A stretch of DNA of 64,000 bases, taken from Roseiarcus fermentans (lineage in GTDB: Bacteria > Pseudomonadota > Alphaproteobacteria > Rhizobiales > Beijerinckiaceae). The stretch's first letter is position 1. Every line of letters starts with the position of its first letter. A program made the position numbers and the translations under genes. The DNA is taken from NCBI RefSeq assembly GCF_003315135.1, contig NZ_QNRK01000037.1, positions 1 to 64,000 of the forward strand, given 5' to 3'. Under the pieces are notes generated by a model that was not told where the DNA came from, did not search any database, and saw only the letters and a program-made list of their open reading frames with translations. This document shows positions 52,656 through 61,306 of the stretch, in pieces.

Positions 52656-53213
52656 ATGATCGGACCCTGGCGCATCGAGGGTTTCGCCATCGTCTCGGCC
52701 GACGGCATGATCGCCGACGAGACCGGCGTCATGCCGCTCGCGCTGCAGCGCGACTCGGACAAGGCCTGGTTCGAGGCGGCCCTCGAACCGTTTTCAGCGG
52801 TGGTCCATGGCCGCCATTCGCAGGAGATCCAGCCGAAGGCGGCGCTTCGCCCCCGCCTCGTCGTGACCGGGTCGGTGGCGAGCGTCGCCCCCGATCCGGC
52901 GAATCCGCTGGCTCGGCTCTGGAACCCGGCCGGCGCGTCGCTGCGCCAGGCGCTCGAAGCGCTCGGCGTCGCGGGCGGGCAGGTCGCCGCGATCGGCGGC
53001 CCGAAGGTCTACAGCCTGTTCCTCGATCTCGGCTACGACGTCTTCCACCTCTGCCGCGTCGGCGACGTCCGCGTCCCCGGCGGCCTGCGCCTGTTCGCCC
53101 GCGATCGCTTCGACGGCGACCCGGAGGCGTGCCTCGCCGGCGCCGGCCTGACGCCCGGCGAGACCGTCCCGCTCGGCGACGGCGTGACGCTGACCGACTG
53201 GACGCGCGGCTGA
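52656..53213 (+). CDS. RibD C-terminal/dihydrofolate-reductase-like protein
   Basis: The 185-residue protein of the RibD_C/DHFR fold starts with MIGPWRIEGFAIVSADGMIA, the first beta strand of the family (SxDGxIA). It has SFSAVVHGRHSQ-type middle strands and AAIGGPKVYSLFLDLGYDVF, a nucleotide-binding GG motif. Cluster position directly after folE (four-base gap) suggests a pterin or folate reductase, but a riboflavin-type deaminase partner is absent, so the substrate is open. Confidence 0.8.
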   Translation: MIGPWRIEGFAIVSADGMIADETGVMPLALQRDSDKAWFEAALEPFSAVVHGRHSQEIQPKAALRPRLVVTGSVASVAPDPANPLARLWNPAGASLRQALEALGVAGGQVAAIGGPKVYSLFLDLGYDVFHLCRVGDVRVPGGLRLFARDRFDGDPEACLAGAGLTPGETVPLGDGVTLTDWTRG

Positions 53214-53718
53214 ACGCTTCGCGCGGCTCCCCCGATGGCGAGCCGGTTTCGAGCGTTTTCAAGTGTTTTCGCTGGATTTTCCGGGCGGGCGCAACACCCG
53301 AGCCTTAGCGCGCCTTGGGCATAACGGGCGGTCGTCGACGCCGAGGCGGGGGCGATGACGCTTCCCGCCGTCCTCGCGAGGCGCCCGAAGGGCGACGCGG
53401 CGATCCAGGGGCCGCCTGCGCCGACGTTGCAGCGCGGCCACGCCCGGCATACGGCAGGCCTTGGCCGCGCCCCCCTGGATCGCCACGTCCCCCCGGATCC
53501 AAGTCTGGATCCAAGTCCGGGGGTCGCTCCTGGCGATGACGCGCCACGTCGCTTCGCTCCTGGTGATGACGGCGGCCTGGGTGTTACGGGCGGGCGCGGC
53601 TTCGGGCCGCTGCCCGGCCGCCCCCCGGATCTCGGCCGGTTGGTAGCTCGGGTGTCGGCCGGCGCCAGTCGGCGGGCGGCGTCTCCCGAGGACCGCGGCG
53701 CCCCTGCACGTCTTGATA
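53214..53718. other. repeat-containing spacer before the ars operon
   Basis: About 500 bases with no credible gene. Most of it is the degenerate REP-like element listed at 53369-53571. The last 20 bases before the ars operator are AT-rich. Confidence 0.5.
53369..53571. repeat. degenerate REP-like palindromic block
   Basis: Blocks CGTCCTCGCGAGGCG, GGCGATCCAGGGG, CCCCCTGGATCGCC and repeated TGGYGATGAC echo the element at 18636-18805. A short direct repeat GGATCCAAGTC is present twice inside. Confidence 0.5.
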
Positions 53719-53750
53719 TTCGATATTTCTATATTTATAGAACTATCGAA
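53719..53750. promoter_or_regulatory. ArsR operator, 15-bp inverted repeat
   Basis: Left arm TTCGATATTTCTATA (53719-53733) and right arm TATAGAACTATCGAA (53736-53750) are reverse complements except one base, separated by two bases. It ends nine bases before the arsR start codon. Size and AT-richness fit SmtB/ArsR-type operators overlapping the promoter. Confidence 0.75.
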
Positions 53751-53759
53751 GAGGTCAAG

Positions 53760-54104
53760 ATGCCCCAGAACGACTCCGACGCCATCGCCCGCTACGCCGA
53801 CATGCTCGCGGCCCTCGGCGCCGAGCCGCGGCTCAGGATCGTTCGCCTGCTGCTGGCGGCCCACCCCGAAGGCCTCGTCGTCGGCGAGATCGGGGCGGAA
53901 CTCGGCATCCCGCCGTCGACCCTCTCGCATCACCTCGACAAGCTGAAGAACGAGGGGCTCGTGTCGGCGCGTCGCGAAGGCACATACCTTTGCCACACGG
54001 CAAACACCAAAGCCCTTCAGGAACTCGTCGGATTTCTGTTCGCCGAATGCTGCACCCGCAACAAGGCGATTCGGCCCGAAGCCATCACCTGCGCCTGCCC
54101 GTGA
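53760..54104 (+). CDS. arsR: ArsR-family metalloregulator
   Basis: The 114-residue repressor has the winged-helix segment VGEIGAELGIPPSTLSHHLD at about 41-60. A C-terminal Cys pair, ECCTRNKA (Cys97-Cys98), and two cysteines near the end (TCACP) could bind As(III). ATG 53760 has GAGG nine bases upstream. It is autoregulated by the inverted repeat at 53719-53750 and heads the ars operon. Confidence 0.92.
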   Translation: MPQNDSDAIARYADMLAALGAEPRLRIVRLLLAAHPEGLVVGEIGAELGIPPSTLSHHLDKLKNEGLVSARREGTYLCHTANTKALQELVGFLFAECCTRNKAIRPEAITCACP

Positions 54105-54114
54105 GGAGACCGTC

Positions 54115-54975
54115 ATGTCGGACGTCGATATCAAGGAGGTCGTGCGCGACCGCTACGGCGCAATCGCCCGCAATGTTCGGACGCCGGGTTCGTCATGCTG
54201 CTACGACGGAGAATGCGGATCCGAGGGGATTTCGGCGAACCTCTACGCGGCTGACGAAACCGGGTCCTTGCCGGAAGAAGCCGTGCTGGCGTCGCTCGGC
54301 TGCGGCAACCCGACCGCGCTCGCCGAGCTCGTCGAAGGCGAGACCGTACTCGATCTCGGCTCCGGCGGCGGCATCGACGTGCTGCTGTCGGCTCGCCGGG
54401 TCGGCCCGTCCGGCAAGGCCTACGGCCTCGACATGACCGACGACATGCTCGCGCTGGCGCGCGAGAACCAGCGCAAGGCCGGCGCCGCGAACGTCGAGTT
54501 CCTGAAGGGGGAAATCGAGCGCATTCCGCTGCCCGACGACTCGGTCGATGTCGTCATCTCGAATTGCGTCATCAACCTGTCTGCCGACAAGGACCGCGTG
54601 CTTCGGGAGGCGTTCCGCGTGCTCAAGCCGGGCGGGCGGTTCGCCGTCTCCGACGTCGTCACCCGGGGGACGATCCACGAGCGGATCCGTAAGGACGTTC
54701 TGCTCTGGGCGGGATGCATCGCCGGCGCGCTCGACGAGAACGACTACCGGATGAAGCTCGCTGCGGCGGGCTTCGAGGCGATCGGCGTCGAGCCGACCCG
54801 CATTTACGATGTCGAGGACGCGCGCGCGCATCTGGCCGGCAGGGGCTTCGACGTCGACGCCATCGCGTCGCAGGTCGAGGGCAAGTTCATGAGCGCGTTC
54901 GTGCGAGCGACCAAGCCGGGCCGCCTCGCAGGGAAACAGCCGGGCGCCTGCTGCGCTCCCACCTGCTGCAACTGA
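54115..54975 (+). CDS. arsM: arsenite S-adenosylmethionine methyltransferase
   Basis: The 286-residue enzyme methylates As(III) to volatile and less toxic forms. The SAM motif VLDLGSGGGIDVLLSARRVG is present. The arsenic-binding cysteines occur in SSCCYDGECG (N-terminal), SNCVINLSAD and LLWAGCIAGALDE. The tail PGACCAPTCCN carries further cysteines, as in ArsM of related bacteria. It begins ten bases after arsR stop and is followed by arsC with an eight-base gap. Confidence 0.93.
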   Translation: MSDVDIKEVVRDRYGAIARNVRTPGSSCCYDGECGSEGISANLYAADETGSLPEEAVLASLGCGNPTALAELVEGETVLDLGSGGGIDVLLSARRVGPSGKAYGLDMTDDMLALARENQRKAGAANVEFLKGEIERIPLPDDSVDVVISNCVINLSADKDRVLREAFRVLKPGGRFAVSDVVTRGTIHERIRKDVLLWAGCIAGALDENDYRMKLAAAGFEAIGVEPTRIYDVEDARAHLAGRGFDVDAIASQVEGKFMSAFVRATKPGRLAGKQPGACCAPTCCN

Positions 54976-54983
54976 GGCCCCCG

Positions 54984-55499
54984 GTGTACAACGTGCTCTT
55001 CCTCTGTACGGGCAACACGGCCCGATCCGTTCTGGCCGAGAGCATCCTGCGTCAGGACGGCGCCGGCCGCTTCAACGCCTTTTCCGCCGGAAGCCATCCG
55101 AAAGGGACGGTCAACCCCTTCGCGCTCGAGGTCCTCGAGGCGCACGGCTATCCGATCGACGGCTTCCGCTCGAAGAGCTGGGACGAGTTCGCAGTTCCCG
55201 GCGCGCCGAACATGGATTTCGTCTTCACCGTCTGCGACAGCGCGGCGGGCGAGGCCTGCCCCATTTGGCCGGGGCAGCCGATGACGGCGCACTGGGGCAT
55301 CGAGGACCCGGCCGCGGTCGAGGGGACGGACATCGAAAAGGAGCGCGCCTTCAACACCGCGTTCCGGTATCTCAAGAACCGCATCTCCGTCTTCACGAGC
55401 CTGCCGATGCGCAGCCTCGACAGGCTCACCCTGAACGCGAAGCTCGGCGAGATCGGCCGGATGGAAGGCGCGACCGCCACGGCAAGCGAGGCGACGTGA
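54984..55499 (+). CDS. arsC: arsenate reductase, thioredoxin/LMW-phosphatase type
   Basis: The 171-residue protein of the low-molecular-weight protein-tyrosine-phosphatase fold has the P-loop LCTGNTARSVLAES at the N-terminus, with the catalytic Cys, and VFTVCDSAAGEACP with redox cysteines. It reduces As(V) to As(III) for export. GTG 54984 starts VYNVLFLCTGN at the normal position. Its stop overlaps the acr3 start by one base (TGATG). Confidence 0.92.
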   Translation: MYNVLFLCTGNTARSVLAESILRQDGAGRFNAFSAGSHPKGTVNPFALEVLEAHGYPIDGFRSKSWDEFAVPGAPNMDFVFTVCDSAAGEACPIWPGQPMTAHWGIEDPAAVEGTDIEKERAFNTAFRYLKNRISVFTSLPMRSLDRLTLNAKLGEIGRMEGATATASEAT

Positions 55500-56554
55500 T
55501 GTCGGTTTTCGAACGCTTCCTGACCGTCTGGGTGTTTCTCTGCATCGTCGCAGGCGTGGCGCTGGGCCATGCTCTGCCCGGGCTCTTCCACGCCATCGGC
55601 GGGCTCGAGGTCGCCAGGGTCAATCTGCCGGTGGCCGCGCTGATCTGGCTGATGATCGTGCCGATGCTTCTCAGGATCGATTTCGCGGCGCTCGGCCGCG
55701 TCGGCGAGCACTGGCGCGGCATCGGCGTCACCCTGTTCATCAACTGGGGCGTGAAGCCGTTCTCGATGGCCGCGCTCGGCTGGTTCTTCGTCGGCTACCT
55801 GTTCCGGCCGTGGCTGCCGGCCGGCGAGATCAATTCCTACATCGCGGGGCTGATCCTGCTCGCCGCGGCGCCCTGCACGGCGATGGTGTTCGTGTGGAGC
55901 AACCTGATGAAGGGCGAGCCGCACTTCACCCTCTCGCAGGTCGCGCTCAACGACACGATCATGGTGTTCGCCTTCGCGCCGATCGTCGGCCTGCTGCTCG
56001 GCCTTTCCGCCATCACCGTGCCGTGGGACACGCTGACGCTGTCGGTCGTGCTCTATATCGTCATTCCCGTGATCGTGGCGCAGGCGGCGAGACGCGCCGT
56101 GCTCGCGAGCGGCGGCGACGCGGCGCTCGGGCGCCTGCTCGACCGGCTCGGCCCGCTCTCGCTCGTCGCGCTGCTCGCGACGCTCGTCCTCCTGTTCGGT
56201 TTCCAGGGCGAGCAGATCCTGGCGCAGCCGCTGGTGATCGCGATGCTCGCCGTGCCGATCCTGATCCAGGTCTATTTCAACGCCGGGGCGGCCTATCTGC
56301 TCAACCGCATGGCGGGAGAGCGGCATTGCGTCGCCGGGCCGTCGGCGCTGATCGGCGCCAGCAACTTCTTCGAACTCGCGGTCGCCGCCGCCATCAGCCT
56401 GTTCGGTTTCAACTCCGGCGCCGCGCTGGCGACGGTCGTGGGCGTGCTGATCGAGGTTCCAGTGATGCTGTCCGCCGTCTGGATCGTCAACAGCACCCGG
56501 GACTGGTACGAGCGGGGCGCAGGCGGCGCCGCCGTCGCGGGGCGCGCGCCATGA
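55499..56554 (+). CDS. acr3: ACR3-family arsenite efflux permease
   Basis: The 351-residue inner-membrane permease has about ten helices. NLPVAALIWLMIVPMLLRID near the N-terminus and FINWGVKPFSMAALGWFFVG follow. APCTAMVFVWSNLMKGEPHF contains the conserved Cys that binds arsenite. SNFFELAVAAAISLFGF ends the fold. It expels As(III) using the proton gradient. It overlaps both neighbours, so it is tightly coupled within the operon. Confidence 0.93.
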   Translation: MSVFERFLTVWVFLCIVAGVALGHALPGLFHAIGGLEVARVNLPVAALIWLMIVPMLLRIDFAALGRVGEHWRGIGVTLFINWGVKPFSMAALGWFFVGYLFRPWLPAGEINSYIAGLILLAAAPCTAMVFVWSNLMKGEPHFTLSQVALNDTIMVFAFAPIVGLLLGLSAITVPWDTLTLSVVLYIVIPVIVAQAARRAVLASGGDAALGRLLDRLGPLSLVALLATLVLLFGFQGEQILAQPLVIAMLAVPILIQVYFNAGAAYLLNRMAGERHCVAGPSALIGASNFFELAVAAAISLFGFNSGAALATVVGVLIEVPVMLSAVWIVNSTRDWYERGAGGAAVAGRAP

Positions 56555-57009
56555 CGGACGACGGCGATCTTCGGGGAATGCGCCTCGAAGGCGACGAAAG
56601 CGACGCGCTGCGCGCGGCCTTGACCGCCGCCGGCCTTCCCGCCGACGACATCGCCGAGCCGGGCGTTCTGCTGTTCGGCTTCGCGCGCGATCGGACCGCC
56701 GTCGGCTACGGCGGCCTGGAACTCTGCGGCCGCGACGGCCTGCTGCGCTCCGTGGTCGTTGCGGCGGAGGCGCGCGGCGAGGGCGTCGGGCGCGGAATCG
56801 TCGACTGGCTGCTCGACCACGCGGTCCGACTCGGCTGCGAGCGCGTCTGGCTGTTCACCACCAGCGCCCGAGGCTATTTCGAGGCGCAGGGCTTCGCCGC
56901 CGTCGAACGGCGAGAGGCGCCCGCGTCGATTCTCTCGACCCGCCAGGGCGCCGGATTGTGTCCGGCGACCGCGACCGTCATGGTCAGGATTCTCGCGCGA
57001 GGCCCATGA
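56551..57009 (+). CDS. arsN: ArsN-like GNAT acetyltransferase
   Basis: The 152-residue GNAT protein in the ars operon has LLRSVVVAAEARGEGVGRGI in motif A and RVWLFTTSARGYFEAQGFAA, as in ArsN2-type proteins. Members are thought to acetylate organoarsenicals such as phosphinothricin-like or trivalent arsenic compounds. Substrate here is inferred. ATG 56551 overlaps the acr3 stop (ATGA). Confidence 0.82.
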   Translation: MTDDGDLRGMRLEGDESDALRAALTAAGLPADDIAEPGVLLFGFARDRTAVGYGGLELCGRDGLLRSVVVAAEARGEGVGRGIVDWLLDHAVRLGCERVWLFTTSARGYFEAQGFAAVERREAPASILSTRQGAGLCPATATVMVRILARGP

Positions 57010-57417
57010 ATGACCGTCACCATCTACCACAACCCGAAATGCGGCACCTCCCGCAACGTGCTGGCGATGATTCGGCAGAGCGGCGAGGAGCCGGTGGTGA
57101 TCGAATATCTGAAGACGCCGCCGACCCGCGAGCGGCTGAGGGACCTGATCGCGGCGATGGCGATTCCTGCGCGCGCGCTTCTGCGCGAGAAGGGGACCCC
57201 ATACGCCGAACTCGGGCTCGGCGATCCGAAATGGAGCGACGAGCAACTCGTCGACCTCATGATCGCGCACCCGATCCTGATCAACCGGCCGATCGTCGTC
57301 ACGCCGAAGGGCGTCAGGCTGTGCCGGCCGTCGGAGGTCGTTCTCGACCTGCTGCCGAGCCCCGACATCGGCCGGTTCGTCAAGGAAGACGGCGAGGTCG
57401 TCCCGCCGCGCCGGTGA
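57010..57417 (+). CDS. arsC: arsenate reductase, glutaredoxin type
   Basis: The 135-residue protein with the ArsC/Spx fold starts MTVTIYHNPKCGTSRNVLAM, with the catalytic Cys in N-P-K-C-G-T-S-R-N. ILINRPIVVTPKGVRLCRPS is the substrate-binding segment. It is a second, unrelated As(V) reductase in the same operon, using glutathione/glutaredoxin. It starts directly after the arsN stop codon. Confidence 0.93.
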   Translation: MTVTIYHNPKCGTSRNVLAMIRQSGEEPVVIEYLKTPPTRERLRDLIAAMAIPARALLREKGTPYAELGLGDPKWSDEQLVDLMIAHPILINRPIVVTPKGVRLCRPSEVVLDLLPSPDIGRFVKEDGEVVPPRR

Positions 57418-57506
57418 GCGGGGCGGCGCGCCCTCGGCGCCGGCCGCCGCGCTTGCCAGGCGCAGCCGACCGGGGCAAGACACGCGGCGCAACCCCGGGA
57501 GCCGTC

Positions 57507-58733
57507 ATGACCCTGATCAAGCCGTTCCGCGCCCTTCGTCCCGCGCCCGGGCGCGCGGCGGAGGTTCTCGCCCCGCCCTACGACGTGCTGTCGAGCGCCG
57601 AAGCGCGCGAACGGGCGAAGGGCAAGCCGTGGAGCTTCCTGCATGTCTCGAAGGCGGAGATCGACCTCGATCCTTCGATCGACCCGTACGACCCGGCCGT
57701 CTACGCCCGGGCGGCCGAAAACCTGAAGCAGATGATCGAGGCCGGCGCGCTCGTGCGCGACGCGAGGCCTTGCTATTACGCCTACCGCCTCACCTGGCGC
57801 GGCCATGTCGAGACCGGCTTCGCCGCGGTCGCCTCGCTCGCGGCCTATGCCGAAAACCGCATCCGCAAGCACGAACTCACCACCCACGCCAAGGAGGACG
57901 ACCGCGTCCGCCAGATCGAGGCGGTCGGCGGGCAGACCGGCCCGGTGATGCTCGCCTATCCGGAGGCGCCGGCGGTCGACGCGATTCTCGCGCGAGCCGC
58001 CGCCGGCGCGGCGGAGGTCGACGTGACCGCCGACGACGGCGTGCGCCACGAGCTCTGGCCGATCGACGACGAAGCCGTGATCGCCGACCTCGGCCGCGCC
58101 GTCGACGCCCTGCCCGCGCTCTACATCGCCGACGGCCATCACCGCTCCGCCGCCGCCCTGCGGGTGGCGCAGGCGCGCGGCCTCGACGACGGCTATTTCC
58201 TCGCCGTCCTCCTGCCCGAGCAGCAGATGACGATTCTCGACTACAACCGCGCGCTGCGCGACCTCAACGGTCTCACGCCGGACGAAGTCCTGCGCGAGAT
58301 CGGCCAGCGCTACACGATCGAGCCGAGCGACGGGCCGGTCCGCCCCGGCCGGCCGGACGAGGTCGGCATGGCGCTGGGCGGACGCTGGTTTCGCCTGGCG
58401 CTGAAGGCCGAAATCCTGGGCGCGGCGCGCGCGAGCGGCGATCCGGTGGCGCGCCTGCCGGTCACGCTGCTGGCGAAGAACGTGATCGAGCCGGTGTTCG
58501 GCGTCACCGACCCGCGCCGCGACAAGCGCATCGACTTCGTCGGCGGCGGCCGCGGACTCGAGGCGCTCGAACGGCTGGTGTCGTCGGGAACGATGGCGGT
58601 CGCCTTCGCGCTCTACCCCACGCGGATGAGCGACCTGATCGCGGTCGCCGACGCCGGGCGAATCATGCCGCCGAAATCGACATGGTTCGAGCCCAAGCTC
58701 GCCGACGGCATGGTCAGTCACATGCTGGACTGA
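57507..58733 (+). CDS. DUF1015-family protein
   Basis: The 408-residue cytosolic protein opens TLIKPFRALRPAPGRAAEVL then APPYDVLSSAEARERAKG, the hallmark N-terminus of DUF1015 (formerly SerC-linked). ALYIADGHHRSAAALRVAQA and the C-terminal RMSDLIAVADAGRIMPPKST match the family. The function is not established; proteins of this family often neighbour serine biosynthesis genes, which are not visible here. ATG 57507. Confidence 0.9.
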   Translation: MTLIKPFRALRPAPGRAAEVLAPPYDVLSSAEARERAKGKPWSFLHVSKAEIDLDPSIDPYDPAVYARAAENLKQMIEAGALVRDARPCYYAYRLTWRGHVETGFAAVASLAAYAENRIRKHELTTHAKEDDRVRQIEAVGGQTGPVMLAYPEAPAVDAILARAAAGAAEVDVTADDGVRHELWPIDDEAVIADLGRAVDALPALYIADGHHRSAAALRVAQARGLDDGYFLAVLLPEQQMTILDYNRALRDLNGLTPDEVLREIGQRYTIEPSDGPVRPGRPDEVGMALGGRWFRLALKAEILGAARASGDPVARLPVTLLAKNVIEPVFGVTDPRRDKRIDFVGGGRGLEALERLVSSGTMAVAFALYPTRMSDLIAVADAGRIMPPKSTWFEPKLADGMVSHMLD

Positions 58734-58796
58734 GCGCGGGTCGGCGCCGGCCTGCGCGGGAAGCCGCCGCCGCCCCCCGATTCGAGGACGCGAGCT

Positions 58797-59912
58797 TTAC
58801 GCGATCGCGACCTTCCTGCGCCGGGCGCGCGACGCGTAGCCGAGGCCGCAAAAGCCGAGAACCATGAGCGCCCAGGTCGAAGGCTCCGGCGCGGTGGCGA
58901 CGGCGCTCGCCAGCGCGGACACCGGGGCCGGCGTCGCGGAGGGAGTCGCCAGGAAACCGTTCGTGTTTCCCGCCCCGTCGAGATAGAATCCGACGACGTC
59001 GTCATGGTTGTTGATCCCGTTGACGACGGTCATCCCGTTCGCCCGCGGCGCCTGGAGCGTCACCCACGTGAAGGTCTTGGTATTGAACACGATGCCGATG
59101 GTGGTTCCTTGGGCGGTGACGTAGTCGCCGACGGCGACGCCATAATCGTTCAGTCCGAAAAACTCGGTGTTCGTGGAGCCCGGGATCTCGAAGAAACCGA
59201 AATGGCCGTTGTGGTCGAGGAAGGCCTCGGTGAGGCTGCCCACGGTCGCGAAACCGGCGAGCTGGCCATAATCGTTGATCGCCGTGGTGGTGGTGCTCGT
59301 GGCGTTGGGCGCGTTGATGTCGGCCGAAAACGTCAGCGTCTTGGTATTGAAAGTGTAGCCGTGCGAACTCCCGTTGGCGTCGTTGTAGAAGCCGACCGCG
59401 ACATTCTGATTGTTCACGCCGAGCAACTGGTTGACCTCGCCCGGTATGTTCGGCGTGTGGGGATTGACGACCTGGGAATAGGTCCCGGTGGGACCGCCCG
59501 TGTTGTAGAATCCGGTATTGGCGTCGCCGCTCCCCTGATTGGTGTTGGCGAAGAAGCCGACCGTCGTGCCGCTGTCGTTCAGCCCGGTGACCTGGGTCTG
59601 GACCGAATTGGGCATGTTCTCGTTCGTGTAGTTCCGCTGCCCATAGGGGGGCGACAGGAGGTACCCCTTGTTCGGATGGCCCGTCGCCCCGCTGCCGTAG
59701 TAGCCTGCGATCAGGGCATTGTCGTTGATCCCGAGCAATTGATTGAAAGTCGGGTCGGTCTGATTGTTGAGCGTCGTGAACGTGTACCTGACGGCCGCAT
59801 GGGCGCCCGTCGTCGCCAGGGCGCAGAGCGCCACGAGGGAAACGGACGCCAGCTGTCTTGCGAGAAGGTTCGTGCGTCGCAGCCTGTGGGAACGTGGTGA
59901 AATCGGCTTCAT
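58797..59912 (-). CDS. HAF-repeat secreted protein with PEP-CTERM anchor
   Basis: The 371-residue exported protein has an N-terminal signal (LARQLASVSLVALCALATTG). At least six repeats follow the pattern L-L-G-I-N-D-N...A-G-Y-Y: LLGINDNALIAGYY, VTGLNDSGTTVGFF, LLGVNNQNVAVGFY, TTAINDYGQLAGFA, FFGLNDYGVAVGDY, VNGINNHDDVVGFY. The C-terminus is APEPSTWALMVLGFCGLGYA then SRARRR, a complete PEP-CTERM sorting signal for exosortase. GGAGG lies before ATG 59912. Such proteins accompany exopolysaccharide export. The exosortase gene is not in this window. Confidence 0.85.
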   Translation of the reverse strand: MKPISPRSHRLRRTNLLARQLASVSLVALCALATTGAHAAVRYTFTTLNNQTDPTFNQLLGINDNALIAGYYGSGATGHPNKGYLLSPPYGQRNYTNENMPNSVQTQVTGLNDSGTTVGFFANTNQGSGDANTGFYNTGGPTGTYSQVVNPHTPNIPGEVNQLLGVNNQNVAVGFYNDANGSSHGYTFNTKTLTFSADINAPNATSTTTTAINDYGQLAGFATVGSLTEAFLDHNGHFGFFEIPGSTNTEFFGLNDYGVAVGDYVTAQGTTIGIVFNTKTFTWVTLQAPRANGMTVVNGINNHDDVVGFYLDGAGNTNGFLATPSATPAPVSALASAVATAPEPSTWALMVLGFCGLGYASRARRRKVAIA

Positions 59913-60530
59913 GACCACACCTCCGTGTTGAGTCCGCATTGAAATCGGCAGACGGGAAGGGCGTTTGTAAACAACGCATGGATTACAATCGGAGGCTTGT
60001 CTTCGGGCGATCCAGGCGCAGGCTCGCGCCACGGCGCCGCACGGACGAGCAAGACTTGGATGTCTCAATCGCCGGTGCGTGTACACTCGGGGATAGTACG
60101 TATGCCCGGCAAACTCTACTGTCGTGCACTGCTTATTGCCGATAGGCGTTGCGCTCGACGAAATGTCAATACCGCTGAAGACGTAGTGGAAGGGACAAAC
60201 AAGTGCGCCGGTTCACCCGTCCGGCCGACGTCGCGCCGTCTCCGCACCCGGACGGTCATCCCCGCACGGTCGTTCGGGAGGAGGATGTCTGGAATTGCGG
60301 CGCCGTGTCGGGCCTCGGCCGCTTTCGCGATGTTGCGGCGGCGGGACGGCTTGCCGGCGCGCGCCGGCGATCCCGACGCCGGCCGCCGGTCAAAACGCGA
60401 TGGGTCGGCGGGGGTCACCCGATCGCGTTGCGGCGCGCGCGAAATCGCGGCGTCCGCCTTCGTCGTCAGGCGGGCGCCCTTGCGGCTCCGGAGCGGCTTT
60501 GCGCTCTCCTCCGGCGGACCGCAGGCCGCC
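59913..60530. other. spacer between the PEP-CTERM gene and frdD
   Basis: 618 bases without a recognisable gene. The right half resembles REP-like intergenic DNA (CGGGATGAC-type blocks in the reverse strand). The left half should hold the promoter of the PEP-CTERM gene. Confidence 0.45.
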
Positions 60531-60908
60531 CTAGAAGCCCACGACCAGCAGCAGGATGACGGTGGCCAGGGTCACCACGGCGGCGACGCCGTAGGTCCCC
60601 CACTTGAGATCGGGGAGCGCGCCGACCTTCATGTCCTTGAGGGTGAGGTAAATCCGCTCGGCGCCGTGCCAGAAGGCCAGCGCGATGACGGCGAGCACGA
60701 TCAGCTTGCCGATCGGGTTGTGCGCGAAGGCCAACGCCTGATGGTAGCTCGGCAGGCCCATCCCCGTCGGGCCGAGAATCCCGGTGGCGAGGACAAGGCC
60801 CGGCCCGAACAGCGCGAACAACATGCCGCCCGCGCCGAAGGGCAGCCAGAACAGCGGGGAAATGCTGCGCTTTTCGGGCTTGTGGGTCGTCTGAACGGTC
60901 TGGCTCAT
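60531..60908 (-). CDS. frdD: fumarate reductase subunit D
   Basis: The 125-residue membrane anchor has three helices and opens with a hydrophilic lead into KRSISPLFWLPFGAGGMLFA. It matches FrdD size (119 in E. coli). ATG 60908 overlaps the frdC stop (ATGA). Together with FrdC it carries the menaquinone or quinone site that passes electrons to FrdB. Confidence 0.85.
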   Translation of the reverse strand: MSQTVQTTHKPEKRSISPLFWLPFGAGGMLFALFGPGLVLATGILGPTGMGLPSYHQALAFAHNPIGKLIVLAVIALAFWHGAERIYLTLKDMKVGALPDLKWGTYGVAAVVTLATVILLLVVGF

Positions 60909-61306
60909 CGGAATGCCCATGCTGCAATGACAACGAGGACGAGCGAGCAGCCGGCCGCGACCATCTGCGCCTTCCGCGTGATCTCCGTCGCCGGGACCTG
61001 TTTGCCGTTGACGATCATCTTCGGCATGGTCTTCGGCAGCGTCTCGAACCAGGTCTTCACGTGGTACACGACGCCCGCCAGCAGAACGAGGTGCAGGACG
61101 ATCGAAACCGGGCTCCTCAGGAATCCGAGGAAGGAGTCCCAGGCCATCGGCCCGCTCACCAGGCAGATCAGGCCGGCGAACAGCACCGCGCCGTAGAGCG
61201 CCACGGCGACGCCGCTGAGTTCGCGCAGCGTGTAGGCGCGATAAGGTCCGGGCGCCCACCACCACTTGGGATCGATGGGGCGCCGGTAGGGGCGGCTCTC
61301 GCTCAT
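60905..61306 (-). CDS. frdC: fumarate reductase subunit C
   Basis: The 133-residue three-helix membrane anchor starts SESRPYRRPIDPKWWWAPGP, close to FrdC, with HLVLLAGVVYHVKTWFETLP and KMIVNGKQVP typical of the E. coli-type QFR. It overlaps frdB by 4 bases (ATGA) and frdD at its other end, so the four genes are translated as one unit. Confidence 0.9.
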   Translation of the reverse strand: MSESRPYRRPIDPKWWWAPGPYRAYTLRELSGVAVALYGAVLFAGLICLVSGPMAWDSFLGFLRSPVSIVLHLVLLAGVVYHVKTWFETLPKTMPKMIVNGKQVPATEITRKAQMVAAGCSLVLVVIAAWAFR

